Positions 23,606-34,362 of a stretch of DNA of 64,000 bases are shown here, piece after piece. The notes under the pieces were generated by a model. The model searched no databases. It worked only from the letters and a program-made list of their open reading frames with translations, and was not told the origin of the DNA. Every line of letters starts with the position of its first letter. Within the stretch, counting starts at the first letter, position 1. The translations under genes and the position numbers were made by a program. The stretch is from Plantago ovata (lineage: Eukaryota; Streptophyta; Magnoliopsida; Lamiales; Plantaginaceae). Location of the stretch: assembly GCA_028274465.1 (NCBI GenBank), contig CM051456.1:108041348-108105347 (forward strand), given 5' to 3'.

Positions 23606-24374
23606 GTGTTCTTCAAATTGAATTGAAATATGTTGATTAGGTTATTGATTTAGGGGCTTGATTTATTTAAGGTGGAATTGTGATGATTTTAAAAGTATTG
23701 AGTTAATTTGTAAAATTATAAATTTATAGATACTTCATGTAATTTACAATAAATTTCCAACATTTAATAAATTTATGTTCCGACGTTTAATATTTGTCTT
23801 TTTTAATAGCAACTTTAGATGCTAGTATGATTAATATAGCATGCAAGTTGGTTTTTTTTTTTTTTTTTTTTTTTTTATAGTTTATTTAAATACTGAAATG
23901 GCTAAATTGAGTATTTTCAAAAAACACGATGAGACAAAGTTTGGGGTGTTAAACTAATGACGACTCATATTATAATAACTTAGAAGTCTCTTCTTCTTCA
24001 AAGTTTGGGGTGTTAAACTAAAAAAATTGCTCCATTACGTCGTGAAGGAAAACTTGAGGACATTAGTGGATGCTAGCTTCTTAATTAATCCAATTAAGTA
24101 AGAGAACATTACTTGAGGAAAACTTTTACGTCGTGAAGGAAAACTTTCACTTTTGTGATTCAGATTGTACCATTAGTGTAGGCTTTTATTACTATTTTAC
24201 CATTAAGTCTTATTAGTATAAATGTCGGCCAATCTGTCCTGCAGAACTTCACTGTGTTCATTCTCCTTTGCACTGCAGAGATCTTCTCCCTTAGTCCAAT
24301 CTCTCACTCTCAATATATAATTTCTGATTTTTAATACAAAAGGCTCTGCAACGTAACTTACCCCCTTGACCAAG
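23606..24374. other. intergenic with short repeats
   Basis: It includes a T20-plus tract near 23851-23875, the inverted partner (about 23870-23965) of the 11230-11335 repeat, and local duplications of AAAGTTTGGGGTGTTAAACTA and TACGTCGTGAAGGAAAACTT. The last part is presumably the former promoter of the SWEET fragment. Confidence 0.5.
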
Positions 24375-24560
24375 ATGCAGGAACTTTTCCATAATCATTG
24401 GGCGTTTTTATTCGGAATGTTGGGTATGTGATCAATGACTACTCCTTAATTTGATATCGTGCCATTTGTTTGTTTTCTTCCTTGATTTAATTCATTTTTT
24501 TGTTGGAATTGCTATGCATGCAGGCAATATCTCTAGGCTCCTGGTTTATTTGGCTCCAAG
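24375..24560 (+). pseudogene. SWEET transporter fragment, exons 1-2 only
   Basis: Exon 1 (24375-24423) encodes MQELFHNHWAFLFGMLG and has a GTATGT donor. Exon 2 starts at 24524 after GCATGCAG and encodes GNISRLLVYLAP. Intron phase and exon 2 position match the intact SWEET gene at 29258-31547 (exon 2 there is exactly 37 bp). The last codons of exon 2 run straight into a MITE end (AAGGGCGGAGCC), so the exon 2 donor is gone. No exons 3-6 were found before 26.3 kb. This is a second, broken SWEET locus in the opposite orientation to the intact one. Confidence 0.85.
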
Positions 24561-25055
24561 GGCGGAGCCAGGAATTGAAAATAAGGGTGACGGTACAGAG
24601 AGTCATTCTGAGCCCATATATATATGTTCACACGCATATGACCTATAATTTTTGGGACATCGAGTTTTATACTATAAAATAACGAATATTTGAACACAAT
24701 ACGGATAACGAATTAGAAATTTACACGAATTCGGATAAGAAAATAGTATGAATATCGGATTAGAAATTTGTACTAAATTCATATTTGAATTAGATTGTAT
24801 TTTTTTTTTTTAAACTCATATGTTAAGTGTTAGATGTATGTTCATTTCGTGTTTGTGGCCTAAGGCTTCACAAAATTAAAGAAAATATAGTTCTTAGATG
24901 TACTTTTGACTAACTAGAGACTAAAGGAATACATTAATGAGAAAAATTAGGGCGGCGAAAAGTAATTTTTTTTTAAAATATACATATAATAATATTAAAA
25001 TTAGATTTTTGGGGGTGGCGGTCGTCCCTCTAACCACCCCCTATCTCCGCTTCTG
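24557..25055. mobile_element. MITE-like insertion disrupting SWEET exon 2
   Basis: It begins AAGGGCGGAGCCAGGAAT and ends near CTATCTCCGCTTCTGG, which are imperfect inverted ends. Motifs such as AGGGTGACG and GGGTGGCG recur inside and beyond it (to about 25200), suggesting two overlapping related copies. No clear target duplication was found, so the boundaries are approximate. Confidence 0.55.
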
Positions 25056-26340
25056 GGCAGGAATGAAAAGTAGGGTGGCGAGATATATTATAACAAGATA
25101 CTTATTTGAAAGTTAAACAATTTGGCTAAAAAAAATACATTAACAAAAAAATTTAGGGGTGACGAAATGTGAATTTTGCAAGAACATGCATATGATAATT
25201 AAAAATTTAAAAGACTTATTTGTAATGGATTTTTGTTTTTGACATGTAATTTTCCCTTTTTTTTTCCAACTCAAAATTCTCATACCGTCCCACTTCTATA
25301 TAATTGTGATTTCATCTTTCTATAACCAAATAATTATAAGCTACAGATCAGGAAACTTTCGAGCTTTAATTACTTGAGTACTTCAGTTAAGAACAGTACT
25401 TACATCATACCACATTGAGATAACAATTTTCCGATAGAATGAGAAAAGTATATTATTCAGATATCATTTTTTTATTAAATCAAATAAAATCAAAACTTAT
25501 TCCCCAAGAAAAATAAGCTGATCGATATCAGCTCCTAGGCCCCCTACACGTTTTCTATGTGTGTATATATATGAGAGAAAGTTGTTATCATTCGGTTGCT
25601 AGCTAAAATTCTTTTCTCTCTTCATAACACTTAGAAAATAAAACCCTACCTCCCATATATAGCAGACCACGGAATTTCTAAGCTCTCCATAGCTTTGAGA
25701 TTTATTCTTCATTGTTTATTCTCTAGTTGTTTCTAGACCACTCTAAACTATTCTTTGTCCGAGGAAACGCGTAGACAAGATCGTGGTATCGATTTCAAGA
25801 AGATAAAAATCACCACCAACCCCACCATAGGCGCCGACATCATCATCATCATCATCATCCTTAGTGGTGGTGTTATTTTTGTTCGTGAACTTGTAGAAGG
25901 ATTCGAGAAGTGATTTGCTGAGTTCCTATGTTGCTGATTTGTTGATTGGAAACTTGTAGGACACAAACGAACAACTAGCAATCTGCAACTACATTATTGG
26001 TATATATTCTTGATCTTAGATTGCGTGAACTAGGATCTTAATGTGTTTGCATATATTGTATGATATATATGTGATTGTTATTCCGCTGCATGATTTATGA
26101 AATCACATGTTATGGATTTATGGTGATTCATAAGATTATGATAATTATATGAACATGGAGTTTTGCTATTCTAGATGAATTGAAAACTTGCTTGTTAGTA
26201 ATTATGTTATCATGGAACAAAGGGTTGTAATTTATTTATATTATAATCCTTGTTTATATATGTTATGGATAGTTAATGGTTAATAATCGTAAAGTTTGGT
26301 AACTCGTATGGCGATATTTGATGGTTAAGATCTTCTTAGA
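25056..26340. other. intergenic, nothing recognised
   Basis: AT-rich DNA with a short (ATC)n run near 25837-25860. The minus-strand frame 25748-25981 is low-complexity and not supported as a gene. Confidence 0.45.
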
Positions 26341-26348
26341 TCGATGAT

Positions 26349-27324
26349 CTAGTGCGAAAATTTAAAAATGTTACCCCGCACCGATCCATTTGGCCAACAC
26401 TGGTGGTGTACTCGAATCTGGTGATATCTTGCGCGTAAGTCCAACTTGCTAAAATATTGGGCTCCATGAAGCTCGTCAAGCATTTCTTCGACCGTAGGTA
26501 TGGGAAACCTATTGTTCACCGTTGCTTCATTGAGTGCGCGATAGTCAGTGCAGAATCTCCAAGTGCCATCCTTCTTTTTGACGAGGAGAACCGGCAAGGA
26601 AAAAGGGCTGGTACTTTGGCGAATTAGTTCGGACTCCAGCATTTCTTCCACTTGGCGTTCGATCTCGTTCTTCTGGAAGTGTGCATATCGGTATGGTGGT
26701 ACATTAACCGGGATTTCTTCATTTACCAGGCGAATGCGATGATCGAATTCCCGGTTAGGTGGTAGCGTCTTAGGTTCCTCGGTCACCGTCCTGTATTCGA
26801 CCAAGAGTTGTGCCAGTTCCTTTGGTAATTCTTCCTTGTTCATCTATTTGTGGGACCGTATGGACTCCCGGTGTCGTGAGTAGATAAAATTGACTTCCTT
26901 CACTCACTTGTTTATGTATCACATTGACCTGGACTGGCCCTGGCGGATTCGATCCTATGTCGTTAAGCCGAATGTACTTCTCTCCTCTGCTGATGTGGAT
27001 GGAGAGGTTCTTCCCATCGAAGGTGGCGAGGCTGACTTTCTCAAGCCAAGGCATGCCAAAGATGACTTCTACTGGTGCTAAGGGCAAGCCGTAGAGAGTA
27101 GTGATAAAAGTAGTACCTCGGATAGTAATGCGTATATTGTCATAATGCTAAGTGCATGCCAGTGGTTCCCCACTTCGTGTCTTAACGGTGAACTCGTTCT
27201 GGAGTTGCAGGGGTTGCAACCATAGCCTGGTGGCAATTTCGGCGGCGACGAAGATCAATGTCGTGCTCGTATCAATGAAGATGGTTACCAGCGTGGTTGC
27301 TATCGTCCCTATGAACTTTAAAGC
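26349..27324 (-). pseudogene. gypsy protease and N-terminal RT
   Basis: The protease active-site loop reads IDTSTTLIF near 27265-27295, where Asp-Thr-Gly is expected, so Gly is replaced by Ser. GMPWLEKV follows as the protease C-terminal element. RT begins with EEPKTLPPNREFDHRI and continues PVLLVKKKDGTWRFCTDYRALN and FSKLDLRARYHQI, then loses homology before the YxDD motif. Several frame changes occur (about 26845 and 27090-27240). Confidence 0.85.
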
Positions 27325-28494
27325 TCAGTTTCCCTCTTCTTCACTCAAAGTTGTGATTTGAGCGGTTGCAACTAGGGCGTCTGCTGGTTCTGGGTCCCCG
27401 AAGATTTCCTCTTCATGGATCGTGGTCAACCCTTCAGGAGCTGCGATCTCGAGTGACATCACCTTTGGGCTTGTGCAAACATGGTTGAAGGTGTACTTCT
27501 CATTGCAGGTAAAGCACAACCCTAGCGATCGTCTCCGTTTGATTTCTTCATGTGACAGGCGCTCTTTGACCGGCTCTGTGGTTTTGGGAACTGGGGAGGT
27601 CGTGTTGTTCGGCGTTGTAGTGCTAGCTGCCCTAGCCGACGTTCCTTTTGTTGTATAGCTACTTCTCGATGACCTTTGTTGCTCGTCTTTCCGTGCGGCT
27701 AGTTGAATCGCTTCTTCTAAGCTTTTGGGGTTGAGCATCCTGATCTCAGAAGCTAGTTCGGGTTTCAATCCTGGCATAAAGTTGTCGGGTAGTGCTGACG
27801 GTGGCCAGTTGGGTACCCTACTAGAGTATGGCTCCCAATCCTTGAGGTAGTCACGAAAGTTGACGGTTTGTTTGAGCTTGCTCAAGGCTTCGTTTGCATC
27901 TTCAAGTTTTGATGTTGCGAAGCGATCCATGATTCCTTTTCCAAACTTGGGCCAGGATTGTTTAGCATCATAATGGATTTGGGTGAACCATCTCCACCAA
28001 GCCCTAGCTTCTCCTTCGAGGAAGATGCGATCTCGACCCAGTCCTTTCGAGGAGTTTTGTTGAATTCGAAATACTGATTTAATCGCATGGTCTATCCAAT
28101 CAGTGGGATCTTCGCCTTTGAATTTAGGAAATTCAAAGCTCTTGCGATGCCTTCGGCGTCGGTCCTCAGGTTCAGGGGAGGACTGTCTCTCACTGGAATC
28201 GTCATTGTTTACGTCAGCTTCACCTGAGAATTCGTTCCCAAAGGGGTTCATGAACTCCGTCTGGCCGATTGGCCTTTTCTCCTCCCTATGCGCGGCTCGA
28301 CGTGATGTCTCACACCGGTTGGTGCTGCGGCTTCCTGAGCTGCGGAGGCTGGTGGCGCGGCTTCGTCGGGCCAGGGTTTCTTCAACCCCGTTCATCCTTG
28401 TTTCCATTCGATTGAATGAAGTTGTCAGAGTTCTGAGGCCTTGAATCACCTCATCCATCAAACGCTGATTGGATCGGTGGTTTGGTGGCTCCAT
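27325..28494 (-). CDS. gypsy gag polyprotein (open)
   Basis: The start is the ATG at 28492-28494 (MEPPNHRSNQ); upstream non-ATG extension runs into the PBS and LTR. The frame of about 389 aa is intact. It has an N-terminal coiled-coil-like and Arg/Ser-rich region, a capsid-type core (FPKFKGEDPTDWIDHA, EGEARAWWRWF, YLKDWEPYSSRVPNWP) and a knuckle CFTCNEKYTFNHVC (C-x2-C-x8-H-x2-C, the spacing common in plant gypsy gag). It would package element RNA; the rest of the element is defective. Confidence 0.88.
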   Translation of the reverse strand: MEPPNHRSNQRLMDEVIQGLRTLTTSFNRMETRMNGVEETLARRSRATSLRSSGSRSTNRCETSRRAAHREEKRPIGQTEFMNPFGNEFSGEADVNNDDSSERQSSPEPEDRRRRHRKSFEFPKFKGEDPTDWIDHAIKSVFRIQQNSSKGLGRDRIFLEGEARAWWRWFTQIHYDAKQSWPKFGKGIMDRFATSKLEDANEALSKLKQTVNFRDYLKDWEPYSSRVPNWPPSALPDNFMPGLKPELASEIRMLNPKSLEEAIQLAARKDEQQRSSRSSYTTKGTSARAASTTTPNNTTSPVPKTTEPVKERLSHEEIKRRRSLGLCFTCNEKYTFNHVCTSPKVMSLEIAAPEGLTTIHEEEIFGDPEPADALVATAQITTLSEEEGN

Positions 28495-28560
28495 GGCGAA
28501 GCGGTGGTGGCGGAAGCGTGGGGTGGTTAGGGTTTCACAACGAGGCTCTAGATGCCAAGC

Positions 28561-29079
28561 TGATGGATACCTTAACAATATGGGAAATAGCGTTGGAAAT
28601 TAAAGAGATTAAGAAGAGAATTTTACCGGAATTTGCTGACGACAGAACCAATATCCTAGCGCGATCACGAATAGGCGAAGAAAGTTGCCGAAGAGCAATC
28701 TTCCTTCCTGCTACTATCTCCCTGATAACAACGGTGTTGTCGAACAATTCTTCCCCTGCTTCAAGGTTTAGTAAAGACACAAGGCCGCAATCTAGAGATG
28801 AACTCACGAGTTTATTGACTGGAATGCAAAATAATGAAGTCTTACGTAGGTATTTATAGGCTAGCTAAGCAGGCCTAACTTATTGGGCAAGAAATAATAT
28901 TGGGCTAAGCCCAGCTAAAAGAATGTTGTGAAAAATACCGGAAAGCATAAAACAATAGTAAAACCCTAATTCTATTGCTTAGCGGCCGCCGATGGTAAAC
29001 CCTGGATACTTGGGGTGTGGTATGCGGCCATGGGCGCTCCTCCTTGGGCCTGGGCTGGGCTCGTCGGCTGGGTCCATCA
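28561..29079 (-). repeat. gypsy LTR (519 bp)
   Basis: Starts TGATGGATAC and ends GGTCCATCA. A TATA element CCTATAAATACC lies at about 28851-28862 on the minus strand, placing the transcription start shortly downstream. The PBS begins 2 bp inside the LTR edge. Confidence 0.85.
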
Positions 29080-29257
29080 AAAGATTAAGCGTATGCACTA
29101 ATTATGAATGAATTAGATTAAGCATTGTAAATAAAATATTATTAACTTCATATTGCATCATCGTCACGATACTTGCATACATTAGCAGTGCAAAAGTCGA
29201 TGATTAATTATATGATAACAAAAACAAAAAAAAGTTTTAAAAGTCTAATATAATTAA

Positions 29258-31547
29258 TTAAGCTGCACACACAACTAAGGGTGGTTGTTCAATCTGCAGG
29301 TTCACTTGGCAACTAGGTTCACTGTGATCAGTTTTCTGTTCACCATTTTCACGATCAATTGGGTGCACTTCTGGAGTTCCTATGACCACCATGTTTATTG
29401 TTTGCTCTGGCTGTTTTTTCTCCTGATCAGCCTCTGGTTTCTTCGCGTTTTTGAATATCGCATATAGCACCATTTGTATCACCCCCAATGTAAATCCCAG
29501 AATATTTGGTATCTGTTACCAACCAAAATTATTTACTCAACAATTCTAGAAAACTTAAAAATGGAGTATTCTAATAATGTATGTTGGGAAGTTTTGTTCA
29601 CTTACTGCAATGCATATATCACTTTCGAAAAAGCCATAACCGAACCACATGACTGCGCTCAGTGTCAAGAAAAATGACAATGCTAAGGGCATGAACTCGA
29701 CGCTCCTTGTTTTTACCACGCGATACTACAGGGGTAGGAGAATAGAATTAGTAGGAGTAACAAAGTTTGTAGACAATACTAATCGATCAACTGTTGGTTA
29801 ATATGTTTATACTGTGTTTTGCGAATAAACTATTCTAAGTTCTTACCACAATGCTTAGGGGAGCTGCAAACACACACACTGAGATAGCAACGCAAATCCA
29901 CCCAACTATTTGAATTCGTAATGGACCTTCGAATTTGAGCATTGTAAACAAGAAGATGGCTAAGAATAAGCCCATGTCCATGCCACAGAATACCTTAGCC
30001 GTGCGAACCTGCAAAACGTTTAAATTGGTTATGATCAGCATAGCATAAACTATTCCGTGATGACTGCTAAACTATGTTCCAATTCCAAGTGAGCGGATTG
30101 AATAAGTTCTAGAGACATGGGATGAGTCTTATGGTTTTGAGTTAGGTCCCATTTGCATAAAAAAGCTAAGTTTTAGAATCTTCCATCTTCTTTTTTTTTG
30201 GTTTGAAACTAATTAATTAAAATAGAGAAGACTACTAGACTAGCCATACTTTAATTATGCGTTCCATTATTGCAATACTTCTTCTACTTTTTTAATAGGC
30301 CCAAAAAAGGAAAATTTAGAAAATTAAAACCTGAAAAAAAGAAGAAAAAACAAGAATTGAAACCTGATGAATGCAATTGCAACTTTAACCTACTTTTGAC
30401 CTGTATATATACTTCCAAAATTTCACATGTAATATTATTATTTTGTATATATGTATGCAAATTACAATAATGAAATTAAGAATAACAAAAGGAATTAATA
30501 TTATTATTACATTCAGAGAACCATATATAATAATTACCTTAGCATTTTTGGGAGCATAATAAAGATACATGAAGATGTAAATAGTCTGAATCAGGCAGCC
30601 AACTGAGTTAATGGTGATGAGAAGAAACGCATGTGTTTTAATCAGTGCATAATACATCCAAAGCATCGATGAGAACAGTGAAACAATGTAAGGCAACGAG
30701 TCATAACCCAATGTTGATTTTTCCCGATAAATTCTTATAAATGTCGGCCTGCATAAATCAGTAAAATGTAATTAAGTCATGAATCGAAGTTGTTAAAAAT
30801 GAATGGTCTCAAATTGTACAAGTACAAGGATATGGACTTACAGCGGAGCAAAGTAAACGAGAAATGATACGATGTTGCCTGCGTAATAAGTTAAGTCCAA
30901 TATTAGCAATAATTCCAACCAGAAAGAGGAATTAGAAGATGCAAACATGGACATTATTAAATGCTCAGTTACTCGATCGATCCATTTGTTATCTGTTAGT
31001 TGTAGAAAATTCCAGATTTTCGTAGCTGATGTTGATGGTTTTTCTTTCGTTTTCATGATTGTTGTAGTTAGCAATAAGTTGTTAACAACTTGCAGTGAGC
31101 ATTAATTCCAAATGGGGAAGCAAATCTGATCTTGAACTGAACATGCATCTAAATTAAGTTTTTACTGGTATTTCTTGAAATGATACTAACTAGCTAGTCT
31201 AGTATAAAGTTAATTACAGAACATGAACTTGATATATTCGGTTGCAACTTGAAAATCATTTGCTAAGTAAACATAATACATAGTACTTCTGTTTTTATGC
31301 TCAATTACTAAGATAAGTTTTGTTAGAAAAAGCCAAATAAGCTCAATAAAAATCATGCCTAGAACATGATTTATCTATCGGTGTGTAAGCAAGCTGCACA
31401 TCAGTACATCATGAAATTGGCATTTCACCAAAATGGCATTTCACCAAAATACTCTAAACAAGCATCATGAACATGAAATAAAAAGAATATATTACCCAGG
31501 AGGCCAAATGCGAAAGCCCCAGGATTTCCCATATCCAAAATTGCCAT
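29258..31547 (-). CDS. SWEET: SWEET bidirectional sugar transporter, clade III-like
   Basis: Six exons with GT..AG introns: 31547-31496, 30878-30842, 30748-30538, 30008-29847, 29725-29606 and 29512-29258. Exon sizes of 37, 162 and 120 bp match the conserved plant SWEET layout. The product is about 278 aa: seven membrane segments in two triple-helix MtN3 repeats, then a cytosolic tail. Conserved features include [62 protein letters not shown] and PNILGF, carrying the prolines and Asn of the transport path. Family knowledge: plasma-membrane sugar efflux, sucrose for clade III. The clade call is by overall resemblance. A TATATA run at 31667-31675 and a pyrimidine-rich leader precede the ATG. No defect seen. 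A broken second copy lies 5 kb away. Confidence 0.95.
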
Positions 31548-32250
31548 CTTATTCTTATTCTTCTTCTCTCTGTATGTTTCGCAAAGGATTTCTAGCTGGA
31601 GAAACCCTTATTAGCTGGAGAAACCCTAGCTAATTAGATTATGAACAAAGTGAAGAAGAGAATAATATAATATATGTGTATATCTCATGCAGAATGAAGA
31701 ATGTGAGATGAAGGAACTGGGGTTATATAGATGGTGAAGTGAATGATAAGTCATGCTTGTTGCATGACAAGTGTATTCAGCAGTAGGTGGCGTACGATAA
31801 ATTCATTCCACCAAGATTTCTAGTACAATATTTTGTGACCTTCTCACGTGCCTTTCCACTCCCTTGCATGAATTGGCAATGCGTCCACCTCTTTAATTCC
31901 GCGCAGTGGTTTAGACGAAATACTAACACATGAGTAGACACTACGTAACAGTAGTACCTAGCTGCTAGTAATAATTGATTGTACGTATTGTACCTTTTTT
32001 AGGTCGTTTGAGGAAGAATAGATAGTTTCACTAGAAATTTTTACTTGGCTAACGCCTAATGTACCGCTATCCATTACAATAAAAGTAAATCAAAAGACAA
32101 AGAAAAGAAAAAGAAAAAAAAAGAAAAAGGTTGCTTGAGGTAAGCAAGGGGTCGATCTCATACCACCCCAATGGTGACTGGCGATACCACGCCGTCGAGT
32201 TCATGTAATCAGCGATAGAGTTTATTGTGAATAAAGTTGTTTGTGATTTT
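31548..32250. promoter_or_regulatory. SWEET upstream region
   Basis: 5' flank of the SWEET gene. It contains AATAATATAATATATG-type TATA sequence about 110-130 bp above the ATG and CTATATAACCCC at about 31724-31735 (GGGGTTATATAG on the plus strand), the better core-promoter candidate. No effector-binding element or other specific motif is claimed. Confidence 0.4.
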
Positions 32251-32254
32251 TATT

Positions 32255-32412
32255 TTGAAAGGGCAAATGTTACGTCTACTATTACACTAATGGTATACAA
32301 ACTTCCTAAACCTTATTTCTCCACACCTAAACCAACCTTAAAACTCCGTCACCGTCGAGGATCGAACCCTGCACCTCACGTTCAGTAACACAACTTCTTC
32401 TCGCTGCACCTT
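32255..32412 (-). repeat. tRNA-derived SINE, copy B
   Basis: Read on the minus strand: a B box GGTTCGATCC, then GTGACGGAGTTTTAAGG, TTGGTTTAGGTGTGG, and the 3' end ATTTGCCCTTTCAAAATA. It is collinear with copy A at 11553-11731. Confidence 0.65.
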
Positions 32413-32485
32413 ATTTTTTACATTTTTAATTTTCGAGTTATGACTATTGAAAGATAAAGGTAGAATTTGAATTTAAAAAAATACA

Positions 32486-32690
32486 TTGGACCAAGTGGCA
32501 GCCCACTTTTTACATAACGAGAGCTCTTCCCCGGATCGTGTCATGGTTGATGCCACGACGTCCATGCCCCATTGGAGAGGCACCAGTGTGGCGTCCCATG
32601 ACGGGAGCCACGCCGGCAGGCTGGTGGTCAATGGCCCATTGCGGGCCGTCTTATTCCAACTTCAAGAAGGAGCTGGTTATTGAAGCTAGA
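32486..32690. other. GC-richer segment of unknown origin
   Basis: About 200 bp noticeably richer in GC than its flanks, with an open frame of 65 codons on plus and no domain. It adjoins the inverted TRIM-like arms and may be part of that element's internal region. Confidence 0.3.
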
Positions 32691-33065
32691 CCAATAAAAC
32701 CTTAAAATGTTTTGTTAATGTGATAAGGTTATCCAATGTATATATCTGTTAATTATAGCTCTCACAAGTGATGTGGAATATTCTAACACACTCCCACAAG
32801 AGTAGTCTGCGGTTAGTCGGCTCTACATGTAGAATCATAAATGCCATCATTGGGCAAGTCGGAATTATCATCGACTGGGACCTTTATTTTTTAAACAACT
32901 TTTTTTAAAGATTATTAGACCAGCTTCAAACAAGGAGTTGGTGATGCATATTATTATGATACTAATCATCACCAATGTTAGAATATCTCACATCACTTAT
33001 GAGAGCTATAGTTAGCACATATATAAGTTGGATAATTTTATCACATTAACAATATCTTTTAAGAT
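32690..33065. repeat. TRIM-like LTR pair in inverted orientation
   Basis: The minus strand from 32798 to about 32703 and the plus strand from 32973 to about 33062 share TGTTAGAATAT, CACATCACTT, GAGAGCTATA, TTGGATAA and ATCACATTAACA. They face each other across about 175 bp. The same consensus recurs in the 37.0-37.6 kb cluster. Confidence 0.65.
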
Positions 33066-33760
33066 TACTTTTTATTAACTGAATTACAAATTCATCCATT
33101 AAGAAAATAAAAATAAATAAAATTATAAATTGTCAATTTTAACTTGAAACGAAATTGTAATTGTCTTATTAAATAAAAACGGCCCCAATCAATTCAACGA
33201 AGGTGCTATTTGATTGAATATTTTTTATTAGTTTATTTTGAGTAATTCAAACATTATTTATTTCATATATTTTCAATTGATTTTAGTTAATTTTATTTTA
33301 GTCACGTTACTATATATGTATAATTACTAAATAATTTAAAAAATTAAAATAATTTATAGACGAGATGCATGCTTAGGAGAAATACTACCTAACCATCTAA
33401 GTCTCTTACTCTTTTACTTTTTGTTTTTCTTTTCTTTCTTTAGCAAAATCAAATATAACATTCTACATCCCCTAAATTGTATTTTTTGCTCTAATTTTGT
33501 AATTTTTGTATAAGACATAATTTATTGTTCTATAAAAGTCGTGCTTATATGGTTGTTGTTTTGTTTAGACGAAAAACTAGCGACCAAGGAAACAATTTAC
33601 CACCGAATGACACGTGTAAATGAAGGGACGATTGGTTTTCTGATGAGGGGTGTAAAGATATACCAATCCGATTGCAGATTTGCGCCTACTTATCATCAAT
33701 AGGATTCAATTGGCCAAGGGCGATTCCACGCCTTCAGTGATAAAGTACTGAAGGAGCACA
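33066..33760. other. intergenic, nothing recognised
   Basis: AT-rich DNA with no recognisable gene or terminal repeat. Confidence 0.4.
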
Positions 33761-33763
33761 TAA

Positions 33764-34359
33764 AGCTGCTCACTATGGTGTTGTTCACCACCCGTTCACG
33801 ACACAGTTCACAGGCTTGTGAACAAGATTTCTTCTGTTGTGGCAGTTCATCAGCAATTTCACCAAGCCCATTTGTCCATTTCACATAACAAACACGCCAC
33901 TGAGTGACGTGTTGTTCACTGTGAAATTAGTGGGCCAGCTGATTATTTTTGTTTTTTTCCTTTTTAAGATGTCTTCAATATTTTACATAAAAATACATTA
34001 AAAAAATTAAAAAAAATTTGAAAAAATTATCAATATTCATATTTTGTTTTATTCTATAAATAGACACCAATGTTGACTATTTTCCAACTATCCCTTCTCA
34101 ATCTCTATTTTCTTTCTTAACTAAATTTAAAATACCTCTCTACTTCAAAATTATTTTTCTCCTTAAAATATTAATTACCATAAAAATACAAACTATAATT
34201 TAAATTAAAAATTTTAAAAAATAAAAAAATAAAATTTTGAATTAAAATAAACTAGTTCACCATAACAGGCTAGTGAACTGAAATGTTGTTCACACAGTTC
34301 ACTAGAACCAAAAAAGTGTGGTGAACTACAACTCATGTCGTTCACCATAGTTAGCAGCC
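33764..34359. mobile_element. PIF/Harbinger (Tourist)-type MITE
   Basis: 596 bp with inverted ends AGCTGCTCACTATGG and CCATAGTTAGCAGCC, flanked by the 3-bp TAA duplications (33761-33763 and 34360-34362) typical of Harbinger. Sub-terminal DNA is rich in GTTCAC/GTGAAC palindromic motifs. No transposase is encoded. Confidence 0.75.
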
Positions 34360-34362
34360 TAA

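Larger units (their letters stand above)
26341..29079 (-). mobile_element. Ty3/gypsy retrotransposon, 3'-truncated
   Basis: One LTR (28561-29079) is followed on the minus strand by a primer binding site (28558-28544, TTGGCATCTAGAGCC, close to the initiator tRNA-Met type), gag, a protease region and the first half of RT. RT stops at about 26400, and RNase H, integrase and the second LTR are missing. Protease directly before RT, with the RT block FSKLDLRARYHQIRV, places it in Ty3/gypsy. Confidence 0.9.
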
